This document shows positions 8,851-18,816 of a stretch of 19,219 nucleotides of DNA, in pieces. Source of the DNA: Mycoemilia scoparia (taxonomy: Eukaryota > Kickxellomycota > Kickxellomycetes > Kickxellales > Kickxellaceae). The notes beneath the pieces are model-generated. The model had not been told where the DNA came from. It did no database searches and saw only the letters and a list, made by a program, of their open reading frames with translations. The first letter of the stretch is position 1. Each line of letters opens with the position of its first letter. The position numbers and the translations under genes were made by a program. Location of the stretch: positions 1 to 19,219 of the forward strand of contig JANBPU010000291.1 in NCBI GenBank assembly GCA_027575805.1, read 5' to 3'.

Positions 8851-9451
8851 AAATCTGTAGTCTGATCGCAACCATCATTCCATCTGCGTATCTCTATCAA
8901 ATGGATCTATTATCAATCTACCTGCTTTTCAAATAAAGTATATATTTGTCTGGCTCTCTCTTCACCGAGAGATGCCATCAATTGGCCAAGATTTTCGGCG
9001 CTGCTCCGCGCTGTCATAGTTGCTTCTGGTGTGGCTTTTGCCAGGGATTATATTGGCGTCTAAACGAGGATTCCATCTCTCTCTTGCATACATTCACTAC
9101 AAGCTTAGGTTATATCGCTTAGCTGCTGTTGCCACAATCCCAACAAATTATATAAATTCGGGTATGCAGGCGGAATATTTGCACAAAAGCTATTTGTTAC
9201 AGATTCATTGTTGCAGATATGAATATGAATTGGGGCTTCCCATGCCTGTGTGTGGGTGAATCTCTTGTTACCTTTCACCAAAAACTGATATTTACCCAGA
9301 CCACACACGCCAAGCAACATTCCAAATATTTCCTTAACGTTCATGTATGAGCACAAACAGCACAAGAATCATAATTTCTATTAAAGGCAATGAATCGCAC
9401 CATTAGTATTTGGAATGTTGCTTTGCGTTTGTGGGTGAGCTGTTGGGATAT

Positions 9452-9473
9452 CACACACACACACACACACACA
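9452..9473. repeat. (CA)11 microsatellite
   Basis: Eleven perfect CA units in the divergent spacer, non-coding. Confidence 0.95.
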
Positions 9474-9623
9474 TAGATACACAGACAAGCCCCTGCCCAA
9501 GAATTTTTATGACGACCATTTTCCCTTGGTGTGAATTTGTATATAAAACCAACTGCGCAATTGGTTCCGCTTTCCGTGTCAAGGTTTAATCTCACTCTTT
9601 GAGCAGTGTCAAAATATAAAATT

Positions 9624-9729
9624 CATATGGGTGATTACTTTTGAATGGTGACCATTTGCTAATAAATGGTGATTGCCCCTTTAATCGTTGGCCACAAAAA
9701 GGTACCCTTCAAAAATCATGGTCCATATC
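9624..9729. mobile_element. Short palindromic TIR element (MITE-like)
   Basis: The left end CATATGGGTGATTACTTTTG and the right end read in reverse, GATATGGACCATGATTTTTG, form imperfect terminal inverted repeats continuing through GAATGGTGACC / GAAGGGTACC. Both ends match the two ends of the longer element at 17033-17311 (left: CCATT.CTAA.AAATGG; right: CACAAAAAGGTACCCTTC against CACCAAAAGTCACCCTTC). This 106-bp copy keeps little except the ends, as expected of an internal-deletion derivative with no coding capacity. The target-site duplication cannot be fixed by eye. Confidence 0.65.
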
Positions 9730-10019
9730 TGTCATGATATTAAACTATTTTTATTACAATAAACTTTAGTAATTGTTTCTTTAAGCCGAACAATCAAATG
9801 TGTCTCCAAAAAATTATTGAGAAATTCAAATCCGTTGAGTAGGCGGTGGCGATGTCGTCATCCAACCCCATTTCAATCAGCTGGTGACGAAATCACTCAA
9901 ATCCCACAATACCAGAAATTAGTTATTTATTCATTATTATCGTCATCATTATCAAACCTTTTCTTTATACTACAACAAACTAGAAGGTCGGAGAAGGTCT
10001 GTGTCTTTCAAGATTGTCT

Positions 10020-10165
10020 TAACTAAAGCCTCGGCTACTTTTACTTTTCATCCCTTATTCATCTACATCATCTCCTGCTTCCGCAAACACATATATAGCA
10101 ATACTAGATATTTTCTTGCTTGCTATACCCCCACCAAATCCCTCACTCAACCCCCCAAAACAAAA
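10020..10165 (+). promoter_or_regulatory. Pyrimidine/C-rich promoter or leader of Hsp78
   Basis: The plus strand is rich in C and T (CTTTTCATCCC, CATCATCTCCTGCTTCC, CCCCCACC, CAACCCCCC) some 175-320 bases before the Hsp78 ATG, with a CACGTG dyad shortly downstream at 10195-10200. It mirrors the tract before the divergent trehalose gene. The precise transcription start is unknown. Confidence 0.35.
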
Positions 10166-10339
10166 GGATCTTTTTATCAGTTGCTATCGGATCACACGTG
10201 TTGTCAGCTGCACTCCTTTGTTGTCCATAACTTTTCCATAGTAGTCACACGCGCATATATTTGACGTACATACAGATATACAGAAACAGAGCGATAGACA
10301 GATACCATCTAATCCAAAATAGCACCCCAAGGAATAACA

Positions 10340-13117
10340 ATGTTTCCTCCAAGGCTTGGGCTAATACCGACCATCATCTACAGTAATGGTGGCAATCCCA
10401 TTATTTCTTCTCGATCTATATTATCCACTGCTATCAGCGGTAACAGCAGAAGAGGAGTTCAATCCAGGATGATGGTGGTGGCGGGTTGCCAGAATGTGCT
10501 AGTTCCACGCCTTAGCAAACTGAACGGAAGAAGCTATAGCGGCTGCACTTCATCTTTAACTTTCCCAAAAGAACAGGCCGTGACCAAAACTTCCTCCCCC
10601 TATACAACCTTTCTAAAAACCCAGCCATTGGTGCTATCACTATACAACACAAGCAGCCGCTATTATTGCCATCACAAACATGATAATTCTGTCAGAGGGT
10701 ATAGCACCAATTCCAAATCATCAACGATCCTAAATCGATCGACCGCTATTGGCCAGCCCAATAATTTTGCCACTAACCCAAAACCTACACATTTAGCTAA
10801 TGGGATCAACAGCAGCGTACCTCTTCAGCACAGAGCCTACGCCATGGGCCCAGGTGGTGGTCCATTCAACCAAGGATTCCAAATGGCACCCTCAAAGCCA
10901 GGCGATGCACTCAAAGAATACTGTGTCGATCTGACCGAGCTGGCAGCCAAAGGAAAGCTAGATCCCGTGATAGGCCGCGACGAGGTAATTCGTCGAACAA
11001 TCCAAATCCTGTCCCGCCGCACCAAAAATAACCCAGTGCTAATCGGCGAAGCTGGTACAGGAAAAACCTCCATAGCCGAAGGCCTGGCCCAGAGGATAGT
11101 CAAGGGCGAAGTCCCCGAAAGCATGAAAAACAAAAAACTCGTAGCCCTGGACCTGGGCTCCCTAATAGCCGGCGCCAAGTACCAGGGCGAATTCGAAGAG
11201 CGACTGAAAAGCATCCTCAAGGATGTCCAGCAGTCCGAAGGCAATGTTATTATGTTTGTCGACGAAATGCATATGCTTCTGGGATTAGGTAGGACCAGTG
11301 GAGCAATGGATGCCAGTAATTTGCTAAAGCCCGCATTAGCACGAGGTTTGCTGCATTGCTTGGGTGCAACCACAATCGACGAATACCGGAAATACATAGA
11401 AAAGGATGCCGCCTTGGCTAGAAGATTCCAGTCAGTGTTATTGGAAGAGCCCAGTGTCCATGACACCATATCGATATTGAGAGGCTTGCGAGAAAAATAC
11501 GAAGTGTATCATGGCGTGCAAATAGCTGATAATGCCCTGATTAGTGCGGCTACATTGAGCCATAGGTACATCCAAGACCGCTTTTTGCCTGATAAAGCCA
11601 TAGATCTGGTTGATGAGGCGTGTAGCAAATTGAGAACTCAACAGGAAAGCCGTCCCGAGCCTATTGAAAGCCTGGATAGAGCCATAATGACTATACAAAT
11701 CGAACTCGAAAGTTTGAAAAAGGAAACCGATCCGGCTTCAATTGAAAGACGGCAAGAGCTCGAAAAGGAACTACAAGCCAAGCAGGCCGAAAATAAAAAG
11801 CTGATTAAACAGTGGGAGACCGAGAGAGCCACACTGGAAAACGTCAAGCAAATTAAACTAAAAATTGATTCGGCTCGCAACGAATTGGAGTCTATGCAAA
11901 GAAGTGGAAACTTTTCGAGAGCATCCGAGCTACAGTATGGCGTCATACCCGATCTAGAGAAGCAGCTTCACCGAGAATCACATAGGGCCGACAATGAAAT
12001 CTCCACTGCAAACGCCGACCAGCCCGGATTGCTGCTAAACGATAGGGTCACTTCGGAAGACATTGCTGCTGTGGTTTCACGAGCCACCGGAATCCCTGTC
12101 AGCAATCTCCTAAAGAGTGAACGAGAAAAACTGCTGCACATGGAAGATGCACTTCGTAAACGCGTAGTGGGTCAGGATGAGGCTGTGCAGGCTGTATCGG
12201 AAGCAGTAAGGCTAAGCAGATCGGGCCTAACAAGTTCGCACAGACCCATCGCTTCATTCTTTTTCATGGGCCCAACCGGAAGTGGCAAAACAGAACTCTG
12301 CAAAGCCATTGCCCAATTCCTTTTTGATACTGATGCGGCAATTACCAGGCTTGACATGTCCGAGTATATGGAAAGGTTCTCCGTGTCTCGTCTGATTGGT
12401 GCTCCGCCCGGATATGTGGGCTATGATCAGGGAGGCGAGCTTACTGAGGCGGTCAGACGCAAACCATACTCCGTCATTTTGTTGGATGAAATGGAAAAGG
12501 CCCATGCTGATGTATCCAACATGCTGCTGCAGGTTTTGGACGATGGCCGTTTAACTGATTCCCAGGGGCGTACTGTTGATTTCCGTAATACAATTCTGAT
12601 TATGACTAGCAATCTTGGTAGTGAGCTCCTGGTTGCTGGAAATACTGAAGGCGAAAGCGGAAGTTCGGCTGACCCTCATGTTCATGAGCAAATTGTTGAC
12701 AGAGTTCGCCAACACTTTAGTCCCGAGTTTTCAAATAGAATTGATGAGATTGTCGTATTCAACAGGCTGTCCAGACAAGCTATCCGTAGCATTGTTGATG
12801 TCAGACTGAGAGAAGTCCAGCAACAGTTGTCAGATCGTCGTATCACTTTAGATGTGTCAGATGAAGCTAAGCAGTGGTTGGCTGAGAAGGGATATGATCC
12901 TGTGTTTGGTGCTAGACCATTGAATAGGCTGATCCACAAGCAAATTCTTAACCCACTTGCTCGTTCATTGATTGAAGGTAGCGTTCGCGACCATGAGTCA
13001 GTTAAGATTGATGTGACCGATGATGATGGTGGCAAGAGCCTGGTTGTAAACAAAAACCATGCTCCGTTGGCAAGCAACAGCCAAACACCACTTCTTGAAG
13101 AGGAGCTGGATGAATGA
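10340..13117 (+). CDS. HSP78: Mitochondrial ClpB-type disaggregase Hsp78
   Basis: Predicted 925-residue, intronless AAA+ chaperone of the mitochondrial matrix that resolubilises aggregated proteins with mitochondrial Hsp70. The first ~170 residues are rich in Arg, Ser and Thr and poor in acidic residues, fitting a matrix presequence followed by a low-complexity stretch. No Clp N-terminal repeat domain is present, as in Hsp78 and unlike cytosolic Hsp104. AAA-1 begins near [11 protein letters not shown], with Walker A GEAGTGKT (236-243), Walker B FVDE (Asp308-Glu309) and candidate arginine fingers Arg361-Arg362. A coiled-coil middle domain spans about 441-548. AAA-2 has Walker A GPTGSGKT (644-651), [13 protein letters not shown], Walker B LLDE (Asp716-Glu717) and sensor-2 GARP with Arg859. 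It exceeds yeast Hsp78 (about 811 residues), mainly through the long N terminus and an acidic tail. The start is the first in-frame ATG of the frame and gives a sensible presequence. AATAAA at 13206 and 13273 are candidate poly(A) signals. Confidence 0.95.
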   Translation: MFPPRLGLIPTIIYSNGGNPIISSRSILSTAISGNSRRGVQSRMMVVAGCQNVLVPRLSKLNGRSYSGCTSSLTFPKEQAVTKTSSPYTTFLKTQPLVLSLYNTSSRYYCHHKHDNSVRGYSTNSKSSTILNRSTAIGQPNNFATNPKPTHLANGINSSVPLQHRAYAMGPGGGPFNQGFQMAPSKPGDALKEYCVDLTELAAKGKLDPVIGRDEVIRRTIQILSRRTKNNPVLIGEAGTGKTSIAEGLAQRIVKGEVPESMKNKKLVALDLGSLIAGAKYQGEFEERLKSILKDVQQSEGNVIMFVDEMHMLLGLGRTSGAMDASNLLKPALARGLLHCLGATTIDEYRKYIEKDAALARRFQSVLLEEPSVHDTISILRGLREKYEVYHGVQIADNALISAATLSHRYIQDRFLPDKAIDLVDEACSKLRTQQESRPEPIESLDRAIMTIQIELESLKKETDPASIERRQELEKELQAKQAENKKLIKQWETERATLENVKQIKLKIDSARNELESMQRSGNFSRASELQYGVIPDLEKQLHRESHRADNEISTANADQPGLLLNDRVTSEDIAAVVSRATGIPVSNLLKSEREKLLHMEDALRKRVVGQDEAVQAVSEAVRLSRSGLTSSHRPIASFFFMGPTGSGKTELCKAIAQFLFDTDAAITRLDMSEYMERFSVSRLIGAPPGYVGYDQGGELTEAVRRKPYSVILLDEMEKAHADVSNMLLQVLDDGRLTDSQGRTVDFRNTILIMTSNLGSELLVAGNTEGESGSSADPHVHEQIVDRVRQHFSPEFSNRIDEIVVFNRLSRQAIRSIVDVRLREVQQQLSDRRITLDVSDEAKQWLAEKGYDPVFGARPLNRLIHKQILNPLARSLIEGSVRDHESVKIDVTDDDGGKSLVVNKNHAPLASNSQTPLLEEELDE

Positions 13118-13321
13118 GTGGGTCAGTCTTGATTTATGTATTGACGATTTACACCTTTAATTTCTTTTTTATTGATTTATTTGTCCAAAACCCACAATAC
13201 AAAGCAATAAATGACCCATGTCCAGTCACAATTTTGTTTTTTTATAAATCTATTCTTGAACTTATTTCAAACAATAAAGAGAGAGAATTTAAAGATCACT
13301 GTGGTAGTAGAAGCCATTAAA
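13118..13321. promoter_or_regulatory. Compact 204-bp Hsp78 terminator / ASNSD1-like promoter gap
   Basis: Two AATAAA hexamers (13206-13211 and 13273-13278) can serve as poly(A) signals for Hsp78. The same 204 bases must also start transcription of the next gene. An ATG at 13211 lies in frame with, and 37 codons before, the chosen ATG of that gene. Confidence 0.5.
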
Positions 13322-15927
13322 ATGTGTGGAATCCAGCTGTTTATATCACAGGCGGGTCAATCTCCAGACATACAAAATCAGTTGCAAAAACTAACTAAAG
13401 AAATCACCAAGGCTAACAGTAATAGAGGTAACCATGGTTTATTCAATATGAATGGCCCAATATATATACGTATATATATGTTGTTAAACTGTTTTCATTT
13501 TTTATTGTAATGTGAATAATAGGTCCAGACTATCATGGCCAAGTCCACACAACAACAAACAATAACACAATGGATCTGGATTTCGGCTCTCATGTTTTGT
13601 ATCTTCGTGGACTTGAAGTTGAACCACAACCAATCCAAAATAAAAACCATAGTCAAGATGTGTTTTGCTGGAATGGTGAAATATTTGACGATCCAGCAAT
13701 TGGAATACATGAGAATGATGGAAAAATACTATTTGAAAAACTCCAAAATGCTTTATCCGTCACCACTTCCTCGTCCTCAGAAACTACTCAAGCTATTCTG
13801 ACTGTATTTGAAAATGTCAGAGGTCCTTATGCATTTATATTCTACCACGTAAGTTAACATCATCTATTGTTCGCCAGACCATTGTTGTGGTAAAACTGCT
13901 TACCTAATTGTATATATAAATTTGTGTATGTATTTAGGAAAGAGATAATAGATTGTGGTTCGGAAGAGATTGTCTGGGTCGTAGGTCTTTAGTTTGGCAT
14001 TTGCCTAATGAAAAATTCCCCGTGTTCAGTTTGAGTTCAGTTGGTTACTATACACCTGAATGGTTTTCAAATGACAGCAACAATAATGTCAAACAACTTA
14101 TATCAAGAGATAGTTGCGATGATGAACAAGAGGTAGATTCGACCAAGTTTTGGCATGAGGTCAAAGCAAAGAGGATATATTCTCTAGATATGAATAAAAT
14201 TTCAGATATAAAGGTAAATAAATGGGCTTTTGTTTATTATAATTAACAATGCATTTTAAGCCATCATAGCTTGTAATATCTAATACAGAAACACTGTAAT
14301 TGATTTATAGGATATCAATGAAGAATCATTTGATGTTTATGAATGGAAATATCCATCAGAAGTATCGGATTTTACATCTCAAATAGATTCCTTATACATG
14401 GTAATGTATCAACAAGCAGACTAACATTGATTATATCAACAATAATAACTCTCTAATTCTAAATCATTAATATCAACACATCTATTTCATCATTATTTTA
14501 ACCATAGAAACTACCATTTGACAAGATAAACACCCAAATTCCAGCCAACAGCGAATTAATCAACCTTGACAAAGATGCACTCCTAAAAACAACCAAAAGC
14601 TTAGGAAAGCAGTACCAAGAGGCCATAACAAATTTACAAACCCACTTGATAAAAGCAATTCGAGACAGAGCAGAAAATATCCCAAATCCAGTCAACAACA
14701 ACAACAACAACAAATCTACAACTCCGGATCCACGAGTTTGTATTCTATTTTCTGGTGGAATAGACTGTACAATAATAGCAGCCCTATTATCTCAGATCAT
14801 TGAGTCCAAAGAAGAGCCCATTGAGCTTATAAATGTAGCATTCGAAAATCCACGACAATTAAAACATAAAAATGCCCAAAAGAAAAACACTTTAAATCCC
14901 AAAGGAAGTAGCCAAAATTTATTTAATGTGCCTGATCGCAAGACGGGGAGAAAAAGTTTTATGGAGTTACGGAAAATTGATCCACAACGTGAATGGAGAT
15001 TTATTGAGGTTAATGTTAAATATGAAGAGGTCTTGGAATGGAGAAACCATGTGGTTAATCTTATTAACCCGAATTTAAGTGTAATGGAATATGTAGGTTT
15101 TTATTGGATGCTTCTATTGTATTGATTGGGACATACATGATGGTTGCTGATGTATTGGTGTATGTACTTTTGGTTTGGCATAGAGTATTGGAATTGCTTT
15201 ATGGTTTGCGGCTAGAGGGCAAGGAAAGTTGTGGAATCCCGATCAAGATGATGATGGTGATGAGGAAGAAAGTAATGTAAGTTAATAGTGTCTCCATGAT
15301 TCATGCAAATAAAAAGTATATGCAGAGCATATTAGTAGGTTCTAAATGTCTACCTGCTGTGTTGATTAGAACAATTTTTATCAACGAAAAGCAAAGGTCG
15401 CGTTGCTGGGAATGGGTGCAGATGAACAGTTTGGTGGATATTCTCGACATAGAACAAGTTGGGATAGAAGCAAGAACAATAACGACCATGATAGTGGTTG
15501 GCCCAAGTTAATTGAAGAGGTAAATACAAAGATAAAATCAAAATCATTGAAGCTATCAAGCGTTAAATTGTTGTGATACTCCTTTTATTCAAATACAAAT
15601 ATTTAGATTCAGTTTGACGTTGGAAGAATATCGTCAAGGAATTTGGGTCGAGATGACCGTGTTGTATCCGATCATGGCCTAGAAGCTAGATTCCCATTCC
15701 TAGCCGAAAATGTGGTCAACTACATCTCTGCATTGCCAATCCACATTAAAATGGATTTTAATTATGAGAGAGGAATTGGGGATAAGCTGCTGCTTAGGTT
15801 GCTGGCTCAACAGAAATTGGGGCTCGATAATGCAAGCAGGCTTGCTAAACGAGCTATCCAATTCGGAGCAAGAACCGCTAAAATGGAGACTAGCAAAGAT
15901 CATGGAGACGATATAATCAAATTCTGA
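13322..15927 (+). CDS. ASNSD1-like asparagine synthetase domain protein (8 exons)
   Basis: Spliced model: 13322-13427, 13523-13848, 13938-14213, 14311-14400, 14508-15092, 15184-15276, 15370-15519, 15607-15927, giving 648 residues, close to human ASNSD1 (about 643). All introns are GT..AG, 87-107 nt; the first is phase 1, the other six phase 0. The class II glutamine amidotransferase half starts MCGI with nucleophile Cys2, then RGPD (35-38, split by intron 1), CWNGEIFDD and RGPYAFIFY. The ATP-pyrophosphatase half has the PP-loop FSGGIDC (347-353, Cys where AsnB has Ser), SIGIALWFAARG, LLGMGADEQFGGYSRHRT (504 onward), GRDDRVVSDHG and ARFPFL (569-574), ending in IQFGARTAKME as in metazoan ASNSD1. 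A (CAA)n run encodes an Asn stretch at about 331-336. The cellular role of this subfamily is not established; related enzymes transfer glutamine amide nitrogen to aspartate. The exon 7 acceptor could instead be 27 bases downstream, at 15397. Start chosen so Cys2 is exposed after Met removal. Confidence 0.92.
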
Positions 15928-16640
15928 ATGCATGTTTTTGAGTTCAGATTCAAGTTGGTTTTATTTTGAGGTTAATCGTATTAGAAATTTCAATAATAGA
16001 TTAAACTAGAGTGGGTCTCTTTTATTATTATAATTGTTGCTCCAATAGCCACAATAACAACAACAGGTCCCCACAAAGAAGGCTTATGACAGAGTTTCCT
16101 TCAAAGGAGTATCAGAATAATCACCATTTCGAATCAGATACTGTCCAAATGAAAAAGTGTATGATTTTTCTTCTAATTTTCCTCAAAAAGCTCGAAATAC
16201 AAAACACAACAAGTCAAAACCAACTCATATTCTTTGCAACTAAATATCTATTTATTTGCACCAGATGATAGATACACTTCTTACTGAAACCAAGGACAAT
16301 GTCTGGCAATACCTTGGTCATTCCAAGGACAGCAAGCAACTGAAATAACTTGGAACAGTTTCAATAGAATGGGTCAGCATATTCGGCAAATGCTCGATTG
16401 AATGTGTCTTAACTTTGAAAAATTCAGGCCATTCATACACCAATAGCAGCTACACGTATTTTAACTACATGGATATAAAAACCCTTTTATAGAATGCGAA
16501 GAGTATATATTGGAACACATAGCGATGATCCTTTTCCTGCGAAAAGAACCCTCCAGACATCTCCAAGCTTGAGATGTGATCATCATAGAGTACACTTGTA
16601 CAAAACCCACCTTTCCTATACAACCTACTCGTTTTGAACA

Positions 16641-16797
16641 AACATATGGCAAGTTCTCCACCAAAAGGAAGCAGATTGGTAACCTCATATATTCCCTGCA
16701 AATCGGTTCATAAGCTATACATTTTAGTTGTAGTTTGACGGGTTATTGGCTGTTATCCAGGGTATTTTTCTCGTACACCTTTGAAGGAGACTCTGCA
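16641..16797 (+). repeat. Dispersed ~155-bp repeat, copy 1
   Basis: Matches 17070-17225 in the same orientation across its whole length. Shared blocks include AGTTCTCCA, CAAAAGGAA, GATTGGT, TATTGGCT, CCAGGGT, GTACACCTTT and AAGGAGACTCTGC. Identity by eye is about 75-80 percent. Copy 1 lacks the TIR-bearing flank of copy 2. The following 16798-16854 contains an imperfect inverted repeat (TATAGCATATCACATTA against TAATGTGCTATA). Confidence 0.75.
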
Positions 16798-17032
16798 GTA
16801 TAGCATATCACATTACTTGTAATGTCTGTAGGTTTCTTTTAATGTGCTATAGCATTATCAAAATAACGAATGGCTTATGCTTGACGATTAAATTTAAATG
16901 TTTGGCTGTCCTTTTGAGTAAACCTTTCCAAAAAGCTTTTTGAATAAAGCTATCTAACTTTTTTGAAATTGGTTGTAAAATCAATGCAAACAAACCTCCT
17001 GTGATCTTCCAAGCTTCATGATTTAAGCTTCT

Positions 17033-17311
17033 ACATGTGGGAGTTAATTTTTGAAGGGTGGCCATTACTAACAAATGGCTAGTTCTCCATCAAAAGGAAA
17101 CTGATTGGTGCTCTCATACATTCCTTGAAAATTGGCTCATAAGTCATACACTTTGGCTGGAGCCTGACGGACTATTGGCTATATTCCAGGGTCTTATTAT
17201 GGTACACCTTTAAAGGAGACTCTGCCAAATAGTAATCACTAATTTGGCAGTTATTGCGCCTATAATCACTGGTCACCAAAAGTCACCCTTCAAAAATTAT
17301 TACCCATGTGC
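17033..17311 (+). mobile_element. 279-bp TIR element (MITE-like) carrying repeat copy 2
   Basis: The left terminus ACATGTGGGAGTTAATTTTT and the right terminus read in reverse, GCACATGGGTAATAATTTTT, share the exact 15-base block AATTTTTGAAGGGTG. Between the termini lie repeat copy 2 (17070-17225) and a near-perfect hairpin (17222-17250, CTGCCAAAT / ATTTGGCAG). It has no open frame of note and is a non-autonomous DNA-transposon-like element. Its right terminus stands only about 95 bases before the start of the downstream gene. Superfamily and target-site duplication cannot be assigned by eye. Confidence 0.7.
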
Positions 17312-17405
17312 TACGTGTATTTATACATTACGTTTGCTGCCATCCTATACTGCCATTCTTTAAAGCACTGGTCCTTTTTAATCTTTTACTTTAAAATAAT
17401 TCAAA

Positions 17406-18816
17406 ATGGTAACATACATCAAAGGTACATGACCATATCTATCATTCATAATACTGAATTTCACCTATTTTATATGATGCTCATAAACAGTTACCATGCC
17501 AAGTATAATACACTGCATATTTTAGGTGGAGTTTTAAGCGATGAAACCATCGAGAGGCTTTACGAAATAAACAAACTACCCAGAGAGCTCTGTGAGAACT
17601 TCTTTAACAACATTTTGGAGTTATTTTCCAAAGAGTATATCGGCGATAAAGATCGGGAACTCTTGAACAAATGTCCTAATGCTCGTGCTGCTGCTATTTT
17701 ATTGATGACCTATGGCCAAAGATTGTTGAGTAATGATGAAGCTAAACTGAAAGGTCATATTGATAGTACTGCTTCGTATGCCAAATTTGTAAGTATTGTG
17801 TATAGTTACTTGAATAGGTTATTGTAAATATGTATTGGATTTGAATGTTACAGCCTGTGTGTTCTAATCAACCGGATTTTTATGTTTGGTGATAGCTTGC
17901 TAGAGAAAACAGTGATACTGATTCCACAAAAATCTCAAAGAGTGATGAAAGTGCTCCAGTTGATGATAGGGAAGGTTAGTAATATTAATTTTCCATTTGC
18001 AATGTTTAGTTACATTAATAATGATCGTATTAAAAATAGCTTTGATATATTTTTATAGAAAGTGCCAAACCCACAGTTATAAACGATTCCAACAGCAGTA
18101 AAGACCAAAATCCGATACCAAGATCTCCAGAAATCTCAAACGATGCTACTATCATGATTGACGCAGGGTCATTTCTCAAGAAAGTGGGACTTAGTAAACA
18201 CTTTAACAAAGCTACCAAAACTATAAATGATGTTTGCAAGAATGTCACAGCCTCCATTCAAAAAGAGTTTGAGGAACTGAACAATTATAACCAGGAGTTG
18301 TCACAAGAGGAGATTGTTGAGCACAAGTTCAGGACGGTGGTTTGTACAATTAGCAATGCAATGCGTAAAAAGAGTAACAAGCGCAAGATTGAAAATGAGT
18401 TTATTGTTAGTAGACACTTGGCTACAAAAAAATCTGGTGATAAAGTTGAGGCATCTCTTTATCCATACTATTCCAAGAAAGATCCATTTTCGAACCTACT
18501 TTTGAACATTGAGATCAAAGCAAACAAAAGCAAACCTAGTTCATCGGAGTATGAGCAAATTGTCAACAATGCAACGGATACCTTGAAATCTGAGCAAAAA
18601 AACTACACTTTTTCGGGGCTTGTTAAAGGCAGTGAGTTATATTTCTACTGTTTTTCGAAGGATGTGAAGGCATTTCGTGTAGATTTGGGTAAAGTAATTC
18701 CTGAAAGTATTGGGGATGTTGCAAAGATTAAAAGCTCAATTAGATTCTTGGCTTTTCTCATGACATTGGATCAAGTCAGCCTTGGATTCGCCTTTAAAGA
18801 TGATAAGAAGAAATAA
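17406..18816 (+). CDS. PD-(D/E)XK-like protein, FunK1-associated type, no kinase
   Basis: Spliced model: 17406-17424, 17526-17788, 17896-17974, 18059-18816, 372 residues; introns 101, 107 and 84 nt with GT..AG ends, phases 1, 0 and 1. The 19-nt first exon (MVTYIKG) is the weakest part; it was chosen because it has a CAAAATGG start context and restores frame to the acceptor TTTTAG at 17525. Residues 1-94 are helical and charged; 95-150 are an Asp/Ser-rich, poorly ordered linker; 155-215 are helical. From about 215 the translation resembles the restriction-endonuclease-like module that precedes many fungal FunK1 kinases: a basic helix, KVEASLYPY (Glu251), NIEIKANK with an E-x-K pair (Glu272, Lys274), then a YTFSGLVKGSELYFYCF strand pair and a helix ending LGFAF. 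It then stops after DDKKK without a kinase domain. I judge this from pattern only. It could be a truncated kinase gene, a stand-alone nuclease-like protein, or an unrelated lineage-specific family. Confidence 0.6.

Larger units (their letters stand above)
7693..10339. other. Divergent 2.6 kb spacer between the Tps2-like and Hsp78 genes
   Basis: Contains the upstream regions of two divergent stress-related genes. No conserved protein, tRNA or rRNA was seen; the open frames here are short and featureless. It holds purine/pyrimidine tracts near both genes, an inverted copy of a dispersed repeat (8690-8850), a (CA)11 run and a palindromic TIR element (9624-9729). CCCCT pentamers (the reverse of AGGGG, the yeast stress-response element) occur at 8373, 9490 and 9676, the last inside the TIR element. 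A CACGTG E-box lies at 10195-10200. I did not find a convincing heat-shock element (alternating GAA/TTC in 5-bp steps). Confidence 0.5.
15928..17405. other. Repeat-rich spacer
   Basis: No conserved gene is recognised. From 15928 to about 16640 the DNA is AT-rich and unremarkable. From 16641 it holds two direct copies of a ~155-bp repeat, a small hairpin at 16810-16825 and a complete TIR element (17033-17311). A minus-strand open frame at 16465-16701 (78 codons, no ATG start) crosses the first repeat copy; its translation matches no family I know. 17312-17405 is the putative promoter/leader of the next gene. Confidence 0.5.

Noticed and set aside
9020..9595. Short overlapping open frames in the divergent spacer
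   Set aside because: No conserved motifs; one runs through the (CA)11 microsatellite, giving an artificial Cys-Val repeat.
7693..10339. Heat-shock elements shared by the Tps2-like and Hsp78 genes
   Set aside because: GAA and TTC triplets occur, but none in three or more correctly spaced 5-bp alternating units.
17306..17525. Unspliced N-terminal extension of the right-end gene from 17306
   Set aside because: The added residues are Tyr/Phe/Ile/His-rich as in translated spacer DNA; a TTTTAG acceptor at 17525 with an in-phase donor at 17425 gives a cleaner start.
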